Below are positions 24,834 to 32,697 of a DNA stretch of 64,000 nucleotides, piece by piece. The notes beneath the pieces were generated by a model. It worked only from the letters and a program-made list of their open reading frames with translations, did no database searches and had not been told where the DNA came from. Each line of letters opens with the position of its first letter. The stretch's first letter is position 1. Location of the stretch: assembly GCA_020634855.1 (NCBI GenBank), contig JACKAU010000022.1, forward strand, positions 55,109 to 119,108, read 5' to 3'. This stretch comes from Anaerolineales bacterium. GTDB taxonomy: Bacteria; Chloroflexota; Anaerolineae; 4572-78; J111. The position numbers and the translations under genes are program-made.

Positions 24834-24893
24834 TTGAACCTCAAACTTTTTACCGAATGAGTTACTAAATGCCACTGTATTAATTCGAATTAA
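24834..24893 (+). other. Possible short leader or broken precursor ORF
   Basis: TTG at 24834 follows TGGAGG by 4 nt. It reads MNLKLFTE, then TGA, and in the same frame VTKCHCINSN before TAA. If the TGA is a mutation, this would be a 19-residue Cys-containing peptide, a possible remnant of a radical SAM substrate. As it stands only an 8-residue peptide would be made. Very uncertain. Apart from this and the promoter-like site, 24598-25172 holds nothing recognisable. Confidence 0.2.
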
Positions 24894-25172
24894 CCCTCCC
24901 CATTCCTTCACTCCTGTCACGTCTACAGTAATTTAAGCAGTGTAACCTCTAAAAATTATCAAGTTTTCCTTTAACATCTGTCCCTGGATAGTCAAATAAG
25001 TTAGTGGTTTGTAATAGAGATTGAGTAATGCAGGTAGTAATTTATCGCTCCGCAAACTCAAACTAAGCTACTGTTTCATAAGAGCTTCACGTTACCAGAA
25101 ACTTGGATAGAATGTTTGTCAACTCGTTGTTCGGGAAAATTTGAGGACCTTGATAACCATTGGAAAAATATA

Positions 25173-26645
25173 ATGAGCAATAAAGAGCAGTCCCTTAAAG
25201 ATTTTTTCATCAGTTATAATCGCCATGATAAACAATGGGCAGAATGGATTGCCTGGCAACTGGAAGAGGCAGGTTATGTTATAGTGATTCAAGCGTGGGA
25301 TTTTCGACCTGGGGGCAATTTTGTGGGAGATATGCAGCAAGCTACTGCTGGGGCAAAAAGAACTATTGCTGTGCTTTCTCCAGATTATCTAACTTCTAAA
25401 TTTACTCAACCGGAGTGGAACGCGGCCTTTGCTCAGGATCCAACCGGTGAAGAGGGATTACTGGTTCCTATTCGAGTCGAAAAATGTGAGTTGACAGGGC
25501 TACTACCGCAAATTGTGTATATTGACCTAGTAGGTTTAGATCAAGCTTCAGCCAAACAAGAATTACTATCAGGCATCAAACGTGGTAGGGCCAAGCCAAC
25601 AATTGAACCAAACTTTCCAGGTCGAGTAACTCATACGGAGAAAGAAGCTCCCGACTTTCCAGGCGAACTTTTAACCTCTGAGGTTGGTGAGGAAGAGGAG
25701 CGCGAGGTAGACGATTTTAGTCTCAAATTTGCTAATCGTGAAGTTGAACGGAAGGCTATCCACGAGTATTTAATTGCTGACGCCAACTATCCCCACATAC
25801 ACATTCATGCTCCTAGGGGGTTAGGTAAAACTTATTTGCTTCAAGAACTCAATTATGAACTAAGAGAAGAGGGATGGCAGACAGTTTGGATTGATTTTTC
25901 CTCTGACCTACACCGTTCTCTTCAGGGTGACCCGCGTTTATTTCTCAATGAATTTGTTCGACAGACAATAACCGAAAATATCCCCAACATAAAAGAGTTT
26001 GTTAATTTAAATGAAGCTCTTGAAAAGGTTGGTGTGAGGTTAGCTGACTTCGATAAAATAATCTTGTTCATTGACAATGCGGATAGAGCCGGTCCGAACC
26101 TGTTGAGATGGATAAGGGAGACCTTTATAGAGGATTTAGCCGAGTATTCATCTCGAATTCAAATTGTTGCCTCCGGTCAACGACGTATACCAGAGTGGCG
26201 AGGATATGGTCAGGGGCGGCCATTTCATAATTGGCGTCTTGCTGAATTAGACGATCCACGGGTCGTTAGCCAGGTCATTGATGATATAGTTGCCCGTTTT
26301 GGGGCGAGACGAGTCCGCGAAAAGCAAGAAAATCATCGTGAGGCTTGGAAAAGTGATCTTAATACAATGACTCAGGGACTTTTTGAAGTTACAGCTGGGT
26401 ATCCACTAGCCATTGAACGCGTATTGGCGTATGCAGTTCAGCGAAATCAATTGTTACAGCCCGATTTCTTTTCTAGACACCATGTAGCTATTTGTCGGGA
26501 ATGTTTAACAACGATTGCTGAGCATCCTGTTAACGCTCGATGTTGGGGCCCGAGAGGCTTTTCGTGGGCTGTGCATTTTTCGCTATGTTTGGCCGAAGCT
26601 TATTATGAATTTAGCCGAGATGGAGACTACTCAGAAGCAAGGTGA
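25173..26645 (+). CDS. TIR domain plus P-loop NTPase protein, N-terminal part (frameshift near 26510)
   Basis: ATG 25173 is chosen because it starts just before the TIR domain; a TTG at 25116 would add 19 unlikely residues. Residues about 8-150 form a TIR-like domain: KDFFISYNRHDKQWAEWIAW, VIQAWDFRPGGNFV, RTIAVLSPDYL and TQPEWNAAF, whose Glu sits where NADase TIRs have the catalytic Glu. Function as NADase is unproven. The NTPase follows: Walker A APRGLGKTY (about 212-220) and Walker B IILFIDNAD (about 295-303). The N-terminus closely resembles actinobacterial FxsT-type TIR proteins. The true frame changes near 26508-26530; the last 40 or so residues here, ending DGDYSEAR, are probably not native. 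Confidence 0.82.
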   Translation: MSNKEQSLKDFFISYNRHDKQWAEWIAWQLEEAGYVIVIQAWDFRPGGNFVGDMQQATAGAKRTIAVLSPDYLTSKFTQPEWNAAFAQDPTGEEGLLVPIRVEKCELTGLLPQIVYIDLVGLDQASAKQELLSGIKRGRAKPTIEPNFPGRVTHTEKEAPDFPGELLTSEVGEEEEREVDDFSLKFANREVERKAIHEYLIADANYPHIHIHAPRGLGKTYLLQELNYELREEGWQTVWIDFSSDLHRSLQGDPRLFLNEFVRQTITENIPNIKEFVNLNEALEKVGVRLADFDKIILFIDNADRAGPNLLRWIRETFIEDLAEYSSRIQIVASGQRRIPEWRGYGQGRPFHNWRLAELDDPRVVSQVIDDIVARFGARRVREKQENHREAWKSDLNTMTQGLFEVTAGYPLAIERVLAYAVQRNQLLQPDFFSRHHVAICRECLTTIAEHPVNARCWGPRGFSWAVHFSLCLAEAYYEFSRDGDYSEAR

Positions 26646-27171
26646 TCTTTGGGACCCCTTCAATCCTGATGATAAATCTTGGGAAAGTTGGTGGATAGTA
26701 TTAAAGAATACCCACCTTATTCAAGATCTCGACCCACGCCAGATGTACCCCATCGATTCGATTGTACGCCAACTCTTTGCTCTGGTTCTGAAAGCAGAAA
26801 ATGAAGAGGTCTACAGAGCTAAGCATGCACTTGCATACCAAGAATTTGAGAAACTGGTTAGAAATCCTACAGTCTTACCCATCCAACGTGCTGCTTATCT
26901 TCTTGAGGTTTTTTACCATGCTACCCAACAGCAACATATATTACCCGAAGATGCAGAACCATTTTTTTACAGTTACCTGACTGATTTTATATCGGAGTTT
27001 ACTACCTCCCAAGAGTTCATTGAGACTATTCCGCAATTATTAACGTGGCTGCGAGAGGACAGAGAACTTAGAAGGTACATTAATGGGTTTGCCAACGTTG
27101 AATTGTACGATCAGTTGGTAAAAACTACTCAACAGGCAGTTGGTAGTTGGAAAGGATTAGGCAATGAGTAA
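26515..27171 (+). CDS. C-terminal continuation of the TIR-NTPase in the +1 frame
   Basis: The frame opens after a TAA at 26506 and reads LLSILLTLDVGAREAFRGLCIFRYVW, which looks like the helical region after a STAND/AAA NTPase core. It then continues LWDPFNPDDKSWESWWIVLKNTHLIQ and a helical C-terminus. It has no ribosome site at the TTG 26515. It most likely belongs to the gene upstream, separated by one base gain or loss, giving an original protein of about 665 residues. Programmed frameshifting is a less likely alternative because no slippery heptamer with a clear structure is obvious. The stop overlaps the next gene's ATG by 8 nt. Confidence 0.6.
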   Translation: MLSILLTLDVGAREAFRGLCIFRYVWPKLIMNLAEMETTQKQGDLWDPFNPDDKSWESWWIVLKNTHLIQDLDPRQMYPIDSIVRQLFALVLKAENEEVYRAKHALAYQEFEKLVRNPTVLPIQRAAYLLEVFYHATQQQHILPEDAEPFFYSYLTDFISEFTTSQEFIETIPQLLTWLREDRELRRYINGFANVELYDQLVKTTQQAVGSWKGLGNE

Positions 27172-29902
27172 AATGAACGATATTTTCATCGGCCGTAATA
27201 AAGAATTGAAGAGAATAGAGAAACGGATAGAGGATACCAGCATAAATTATGCTCTTCGAATACGGGGAGAAGGGGGTGTTGGCAAAACTTGGTTATTTCG
27301 CCGATTAGAACAGCTTTATGAGGAAAAACCTAACGTTTTGGTCGTGAAGATCGACTACCTGGAGGCACGTTTTCAGAGTATTCCGTCGGTCAGTCGGTCT
27401 TTAGTTAATCAAATAGCTCCCCACCGATTACTAGAGTTCGATCAAGAACTGGCTAAATTTGAGCAGCAGATTCAGTACGAAACAGTGCCGGGTGAAATTC
27501 ACTCAGCGGAAAATGAGTTCTTTAACTCTATCATCCCACAACTGGTCAATGAGGTAAGCCAGCAACAACGGATTCTGATTCTGCTTGACACGGCGGAGAA
27601 GCTAGCGCCATCGCTTGAGTATGCACATCGCTTATTGTCGATCTTATCCCATTTTCAGAATACCGTCATAATCGTAGCCGGACGACCGGTTAAATTTGTA
27701 GACGGTATCTATGCGTTATGCCCAAAGATTTTTAAGGTCGGCTGGCGGATTCCAGGTATCGACGACTTGTCGCCTTTTTCACCTGAGGAAACCATTCAAT
27801 ACCTAGAACTTGGTGTTTCGAAAGATATCGACGATGACTTGTGTCGAAAAATTTATTGGTTGACCGGTGGTCGCTCAATCTTAGTAGCCATTGCCAGCGA
27901 ATGGTTAAAGCAAAATATCACCTTGCCTGAGGGGGTCAATCTATCGGTAGCGCAACTCAAGGATTTAGATCCACAAAAACGAAAAAAACTCCAACGTCAA
28001 TTCGAGTTCGAACTTGTTGGTAAGGTGCGGGAATTGCGTGATCCGATCGATTGGGCAGTGCTCTATCTTGCTTATTTTAATCGACGCTACGCTCCGAAAA
28101 TCTTAGAATTGACGCTTGATCAAAAAGATAAGACGGAAATCGAGGCGATTACGAAAGAGCTGAGAAATCTGGTTTTCGTCCGCAAGGCCATTCTTGCCGA
28201 ACAGATAGTTCTGCACGATGAGGCTCAACGCCTGTTTCAAGAAAATGTATGGCCGGCAGTAGATCCTGATGGTAGTTTACGCTGTCAACTTTGTCGCCAA
28301 GTAATAGACAACTATTATTTACCTAGGATACAGCAACTTGACCGGATTGCTCAGAAAAAGTTACAAAAGAATTTGGAAAGACGGACCGCGGCCACGGTTG
28401 AGTCCAAAGACTCCGCTGTTGTATCGCTAACTGACCCGTTAATTGTCCCCGACGAGGAGTGGTCAAAACGAGAGCTACAGCTTGAGTGTCTCGACTACCA
28501 CTTTCGCCTGTCATTAGATGATGGGTGGGGTTATCGTGATCAGCTATTTAGGGAAGCGACCCAAGATCGATACTCGCCTTTCCAAATTGAAGCGATTCAA
28601 CAAGCGGTTGAGAGTCTTATACCCACACAGCGAAATACTTACCATTTCCAAGTCCACTTAGCCGAAATATGGCTCTATCAACATGAGTACCATAAAGCTG
28701 TGGAAGCTGCACGAAAGGCATTAGATGACCCCAAGATTGACTCGAGCCAAGAGATACGCGCCCGGTTTGTTTTAGGTGATATCAGCCAAGATATGGATGA
28801 GATTTTATTTAACTATGAGCGGGCCTTAGATCTTGCCATAGCTTTGCAAGAACAAGATTTGCAAATAGAGGCTTACAACAATCTTGGGCTAACATACCGG
28901 CGGCAAGGTAAATGGACCAAAGCAGAAAAGGCCTATAAAGAAGCTTTACGTCTGCTAGATCAACAACGTAGTACGCCCTTGTATGCTAATGTTTTAAACA
29001 ATCTAGCCTTTGTCCATCTACTCAAAGGCGATTTGGATGATGCGGCTACTGAGGCGAAACGCGCTCTAAATATTAGACAAAGTTTGGCTGATACGCGTGG
29101 CATGAGTTATAGTTACAGCACGATGGGGCTTATTGCTGCGGCTGAGGGCGATTCGGAATCTTTGCGTTATCATCGCCTCGCTGTAGATTTGTGGAATTCA
29201 ATAGGAGGAGACAAGGATAATCTCGCTTTAATGCAAATCAATGTTGCTGAAGCAGAAAGACGAACCTCTTCTAATTTCAAAAAAGCTCGTGATTTGATAG
29301 CGCCGGGCCTAAAAAGTAATAGCTCAAGAGTTCAGGCTCGGGCCTACCAGGAAGCGGTCGAAATAAGTCTAGCGGAAGCCGTCTTATGGAGACATCAGGA
29401 AAGACCGGCCTCGGAAATACAGGAGAAGTTTAGTGAAGCTTCTGAGCAAGCACAAGAGGCATTGAAACTCGCCCGAGAGATTGGCGATGATAACTTAATA
29501 GCCAAAGTCTTATTCCAGCTAGCTCTACTTACATATCTTAAAGAACGAAAAAGGGATGAAGAATATACGGCAGCATTGGACGCAATTTTAGCAACTCACG
29601 AATATACGCTTGAGAAAGCGCGACTAGCTGAACTGACCGGCGAGTTGGTTTACGAACAAAAAGACAAAGTTCTAGCCTTCAACCATTTTATAGAAGCTCT
29701 TAGACTATTCGCCTTAATTAGACCCCAAAGTTTTCGAAGAGCATTTGATCGTATCCAAGATATCTTTTGGAGGCTCAATCAAACTGAACAAACCCAAGTT
29801 TGTCAGATGATTCAATCTCAATTGAAGGATACAAAGGTAAATCCGTTACTTAACCGAGTCACTAAGCTGTGTGATTCCGCTCTACTCGGAAGATTGAAAT
29901 GA
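27164..29902 (+). CDS. STAND-type NTPase with TPR repeats
   Basis: 912 residues. N-terminal DIFIGRNKELKRIEKRI leads into Walker A GEGGVGKTW (about 35-43) and Walker B RILILLDTAEK (about 136-146), with IIVAGRP as a sensor-like strand and WLTGGRSILVAIASEW as a winged-helix-like GxP region. The C-terminal half (about 490-870) holds tandem TPR-like helices, e.g. AYNNLGLTYRRQGKWTKAEKAYKEAL. STAND proteins act as ligand-triggered switches in signalling and defence. ATG 27164 overlaps the preceding stop, with AAAGGA upstream, and its stop overlaps the radical SAM start in an ATGA. It is therefore tightly coupled in an operon. No effector domain is fused. Confidence 0.85.
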   Translation: MSKMNDIFIGRNKELKRIEKRIEDTSINYALRIRGEGGVGKTWLFRRLEQLYEEKPNVLVVKIDYLEARFQSIPSVSRSLVNQIAPHRLLEFDQELAKFEQQIQYETVPGEIHSAENEFFNSIIPQLVNEVSQQQRILILLDTAEKLAPSLEYAHRLLSILSHFQNTVIIVAGRPVKFVDGIYALCPKIFKVGWRIPGIDDLSPFSPEETIQYLELGVSKDIDDDLCRKIYWLTGGRSILVAIASEWLKQNITLPEGVNLSVAQLKDLDPQKRKKLQRQFEFELVGKVRELRDPIDWAVLYLAYFNRRYAPKILELTLDQKDKTEIEAITKELRNLVFVRKAILAEQIVLHDEAQRLFQENVWPAVDPDGSLRCQLCRQVIDNYYLPRIQQLDRIAQKKLQKNLERRTAATVESKDSAVVSLTDPLIVPDEEWSKRELQLECLDYHFRLSLDDGWGYRDQLFREATQDRYSPFQIEAIQQAVESLIPTQRNTYHFQVHLAEIWLYQHEYHKAVEAARKALDDPKIDSSQEIRARFVLGDISQDMDEILFNYERALDLAIALQEQDLQIEAYNNLGLTYRRQGKWTKAEKAYKEALRLLDQQRSTPLYANVLNNLAFVHLLKGDLDDAATEAKRALNIRQSLADTRGMSYSYSTMGLIAAAEGDSESLRYHRLAVDLWNSIGGDKDNLALMQINVAEAERRTSSNFKKARDLIAPGLKSNSSRVQARAYQEAVEISLAEAVLWRHQERPASEIQEKFSEASEQAQEALKLAREIGDDNLIAKVLFQLALLTYLKERKRDEEYTAALDAILATHEYTLEKARLAELTGELVYEQKDKVLAFNHFIEALRLFALIRPQSFRRAFDRIQDIFWRLNQTEQTQVCQMIQSQLKDTKVNPLLNRVTKLCDSALLGRLK

Positions 29903-31263
29903 AGATAACTCTAGTTGATAGTATTGAATTTCACACTTACTGCGAAGCTCCGGGGCAAGCCTATTTAGATAGAGACTGTGATTGCGCTGGTGTTTGTGGA
30001 AATCTCGATATTCCACCGTTAGCCTATCCTACCATTTATTCTCTCGAATTAACCCCCTCTTGCAATAACCGTTGTCCGGGTTGCAGTAATGTTTTTTTTG
30101 AAAATACTGAATTACGTATGATGACCCCCTCGCGTCTACCAATGTCCTTAGGCCATTGGAGAACTATTGTGGCTAAAATTGCACCTCATGCTGAGCGACT
30201 AAAGCTAACCGGTGGAGAAGCGACGCTGCATCCCCAGTTCGAGGAAATTGTTGAGACTATCGTTGATTATGACCTCTCCTTTACGCTATTTACCAACGGA
30301 CGCTGGCTCGATCCAAAGCGTTTGACATCTTTTCTTACGGGAATTCCTCAATGCATGGGCTTACTCGTTTCTCTACATGGCGCAGATGCTTTTGCTCATG
30401 AAGCATTCACCGGCATTGAAGGTTCTTTTGAAGAGACGATAGAAAATATCCGCTTGGCAACTCAGGCGGGATTAACTATTCATACGAATACCGTATTTAC
30501 CCGCTATAATCATCACCAGATTGAGGCAATTGTTGATATGTCACAATCTTTGGGGGCAGAGTGTGCGGTATTTAATCGTTACGTGGGTAAGCCGATACCT
30601 GATCTTGATCTTCCCTTGGAGACCCTGATGCAAGCCGTACGTACCGTAGATCACCTTGGTCAGGGACATCAAAAAACGAAATTTGGGACTTGCGTCCCTC
30701 TCTGCTTTGTTGAGTCTTCGTCTACGGGCTGCCTGGCCGGTACGGCGTACTGTACTATCGATCCTTGGGGAAATGTCCGGCCCTGTAATCATGCGCCCCA
30801 GATTGCCGGCAACCTATTCACCGAGTCGCTAGAATCAATCTGGGGATCAACCACGATGAACGCCTGGCGTAATCTGATCCCAAATGAATGCAAGACTTGC
30901 AGTGCTTATTCCAAATGCCACGGGGGGTGTCGGGCCGACGCCGTTCTTAAAGGAGTCGAATATGACCCTCTGATGTCAGCCCCTCTGCTGCCCAGTCCTC
31001 TTACTTCGGTAGCACGTGAACAGGATCTTCAGCTTTATAGTTTCGCTACCCCGCGTCTAGAATATACCCTTAGAGACGAGTTGTTTGGGCCTGTTCTGAC
31101 TAAAGGTAGTGATATCATCCCCATTTCAATTCGCGCTAAATCTTTTTTAAGTGCGATAGACCAATCTACGACCCTCTCCCAACTTCACAACGATTTTGGT
31201 CCCGAAGCCATCGATTTTGTTGGACATCTTTATGATCGCGGAGCCGTAACCCTTACCTGGTAG
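29899..31263 (+). CDS. Radical SAM/SPASM protein, putative peptide maturase
   Basis: 454 residues. The cluster motif is CNNRCPGC with Cys at 55, 59 and 62. Radical SAM core features are LTGGEATLHPQF and LFTNGRWL. The SPASM region (about 260-350) has many Cys, including CLAGTAYCTIDPWGNVRPCNH and CKTCSAYSKCHGGC, expected to bind auxiliary Fe-S clusters. An N-terminal extension contains Cys 14, 28, 30 and 34, which is unusual. The C-terminal 80 or so residues (LRDELFGPVLTKGSD, ALDQ/IDQSTTLSQLHNDFGPEAIDFVGHLYDRGAVTL) look like a small winged-helix, possibly PqqD/RRE-like peptide-binding domain. It probably modifies a peptide or small protein. Start ATG overlaps the TPR gene stop by 4 nt. Confidence 0.87.
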   Translation: MKITLVDSIEFHTYCEAPGQAYLDRDCDCAGVCGNLDIPPLAYPTIYSLELTPSCNNRCPGCSNVFFENTELRMMTPSRLPMSLGHWRTIVAKIAPHAERLKLTGGEATLHPQFEEIVETIVDYDLSFTLFTNGRWLDPKRLTSFLTGIPQCMGLLVSLHGADAFAHEAFTGIEGSFEETIENIRLATQAGLTIHTNTVFTRYNHHQIEAIVDMSQSLGAECAVFNRYVGKPIPDLDLPLETLMQAVRTVDHLGQGHQKTKFGTCVPLCFVESSSTGCLAGTAYCTIDPWGNVRPCNHAPQIAGNLFTESLESIWGSTTMNAWRNLIPNECKTCSAYSKCHGGCRADAVLKGVEYDPLMSAPLLPSPLTSVAREQDLQLYSFATPRLEYTLRDELFGPVLTKGSDIIPISIRAKSFLSAIDQSTTLSQLHNDFGPEAIDFVGHLYDRGAVTLTW

Positions 31264-31352
31264 ATAGATACTCAGAGAGTGTTTATAGCCTAACTTTTTC
31301 TCCCAAGGCAGGTTTGTGATATAACAACAGTCTGAAGTCTGGTGCAGATATT

Positions 31353-31736
31353 GTGTCTTGTAAAGACGATATGAAGAAACTGATAATTATCTATAAGCGC
31401 CGATTACAAAAACTTCGAGAGACTGCTGCTCTCGAAGGCAGATCTGTTGACCCTGAAATTCTCATAGAGATAGAGGATATTGAGAAAAAAATTGAGAAAC
31501 TACAAGAGGATTTAAAAACATTAGAGAGTAATGGCCGCAATGAAGAGTCTCTGAGATTTTTACCCACATTTGCTGCGGACACTACCGCTAAACGACGGGT
31601 CAAGATATACATTGAAGGTGATATTTCTTCGCTATCGGCTGACCACCAATCTGCGGCAATTGATAGTTTTGCGGGCGCAATGGGGATTTCTCGTCAAGAA
31701 ATTGAGGTATACTGTGTCTACGCAGGGAGTAAGTAA
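31353..31736 (+). CDS. Small coiled-coil plus TRADD-N/EAD-like protein
   Basis: 127 residues from GTG 31353; ATG 31371 is an alternative. Residues about 7-60 form a coiled coil (LIIIYKRRLQKLRETAALEG, PEILIEIEDIEKKIEKLQ), a pattern I associate with effector-associated adaptor segments at the start of bacterial STAND, caspase and TIR proteins. Residues 78-127 (VKIYIEGDISSLSADHQSAAIDSFAGAMGISRQEIEVY) resemble the first half of an RRM-like TRADD-N-type domain and stop abruptly after YAGSK, so the protein may be truncated. It lies 90 bp after the radical SAM gene and is followed by a terminator, so it could be an adaptor or the maturase substrate. Family naming is from memory and tentative. Confidence 0.65.
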   Translation: MSCKDDMKKLIIIYKRRLQKLRETAALEGRSVDPEILIEIEDIEKKIEKLQEDLKTLESNGRNEESLRFLPTFAADTTAKRRVKIYIEGDISSLSADHQSAAIDSFAGAMGISRQEIEVYCVYAGSK

Positions 31737-31809
31737 CCTTTGGTGCTAGCCCGAAGAGCAACCAAACATGAGCAACAAAATAACAACCCAGTCTCAATGA
31801 GACTAACAC

Positions 31810-31851
31810 AAAAAGCCTTAATGATCCAGCCACGATCATTAAGGCTTTTTT
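31810..31851. terminator. Bidirectional terminator
   Basis: Perfect 16-bp stem AAAAAGCCTTAATGAT/ATCATTAAGGCTTTTT with a 9-nt loop, T-run on the plus strand and A-run on the other side. It separates the TIR operon region from the convergent cupin gene. Its right half matches 22220-22238. Confidence 0.92.
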
Positions 31852-31880
31852 GTTACTGCATAAGGTAACATGGGAATTAC

Positions 31881-31935
31881 ACCATGAAGAACATGAAGGA
31901 CATGAAGAAGTAAATCCCTTCATGCCCTTCATGGT
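31881..31935. repeat. CATGAAGGA inverted and tandem repeat
   Basis: Tandem ACATGAAG-type units (31881-31909) face complementary CTTCATGCCCTTCATGGT (31918-31935), forming a small hairpin. This is a common type of intergenic repeat. Confidence 0.65.
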
Positions 31936-31959
31936 AGAATAAATATCCCTCTCCCCAAC

Positions 31960-32475
31960 TTACACCGGCGCTTCCATAAAATAGATATTGTACTTAGCGC
32001 ACACCTTCAACAACGCCTCCATATCGGGCGGGCCGGCCGGGGTAGGCGGATGGGCTTTGTCCTCAACCGGAATGCCGATTTCCTCAAAAAAGCGTTCCAT
32101 ATTACCGGCCGGTTCAAAGGTCATCATCACCTTGCCCACGGTATCGCCCACGTTGCGAAAGCCGTGCGGTACGCCGCCGGGAACGTGAACAATGGAACCG
32201 GCCGGGGCCGGTGTAGCGACCTTATGGCCAGCCTCATCTTGCCCGTAGATTTCATAGCGACCTTCCAAGATATGAAACGTTTCCTGCTGTGGGTGCGTAT
32301 GCAGCAGCGGCACGCCAGCCCCCGGTGGGGTTAGCGACTCCACTACCGCGAATTTGTGGCCGGTCGCCTGACCGCTGAGCCGTATGGTCATCACTTCATT
32401 AATGACCAAGATGGCCTGGCTGTTATCGGCCACGATAATCGGGGTCTTGCCATTTTGGTGTCCATTAGTAGACAT
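31960..32475 (-). CDS. Cupin-domain protein
   Basis: 171 residues with a single cupin fold. Motif 1 is VPLLHTHPQQETFHILEG with the metal-binding His-X-His...Glu; motif 2 is GSIVHVPGGVPHGFRNVG with the second-shell His. It is likely a metal-binding oxygenase, isomerase or sensor; the substrate is unknown. Start ATG 32475 has AAGGAG. It diverges from the BTAD regulator, with 222 bp between them holding probable promoters for both. Confidence 0.88.
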   Translation of the reverse strand: MSTNGHQNGKTPIIVADNSQAILVINEVMTIRLSGQATGHKFAVVESLTPPGAGVPLLHTHPQQETFHILEGRYEIYGQDEAGHKVATPAPAGSIVHVPGGVPHGFRNVGDTVGKVMMTFEPAGNMERFFEEIGIPVEDKAHPPTPAGPPDMEALLKVCAKYNIYFMEAPV

Positions 32476-32697
32476 GGTTATCTCCTTAGTTGAATTAACG
32501 GCCTGTCTGAAACGGCGCTTGAGGCCATTTCGATAGCCTTCATTAATGTTGATTACCCTCAGTATAGCCGGCCAACATACCGCTATCGTGCTAAATTCCG
32601 CCGGTCAGCGTGCTAACACTGTGCTGATTTTGGCGGGGCTGGCGTTATGGCTTTTGGGCCGGGCATATTATAATGTTGCCAATTGGATGAGGGGATG

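Noticed and set aside
24834..24893. Selenocysteine-encoding UGA in a short Cys peptide
   Set aside because: No selenocysteine insertion structure seen after the UGA and no selenoprotein genes in view; a mutation or plain stop is simpler.
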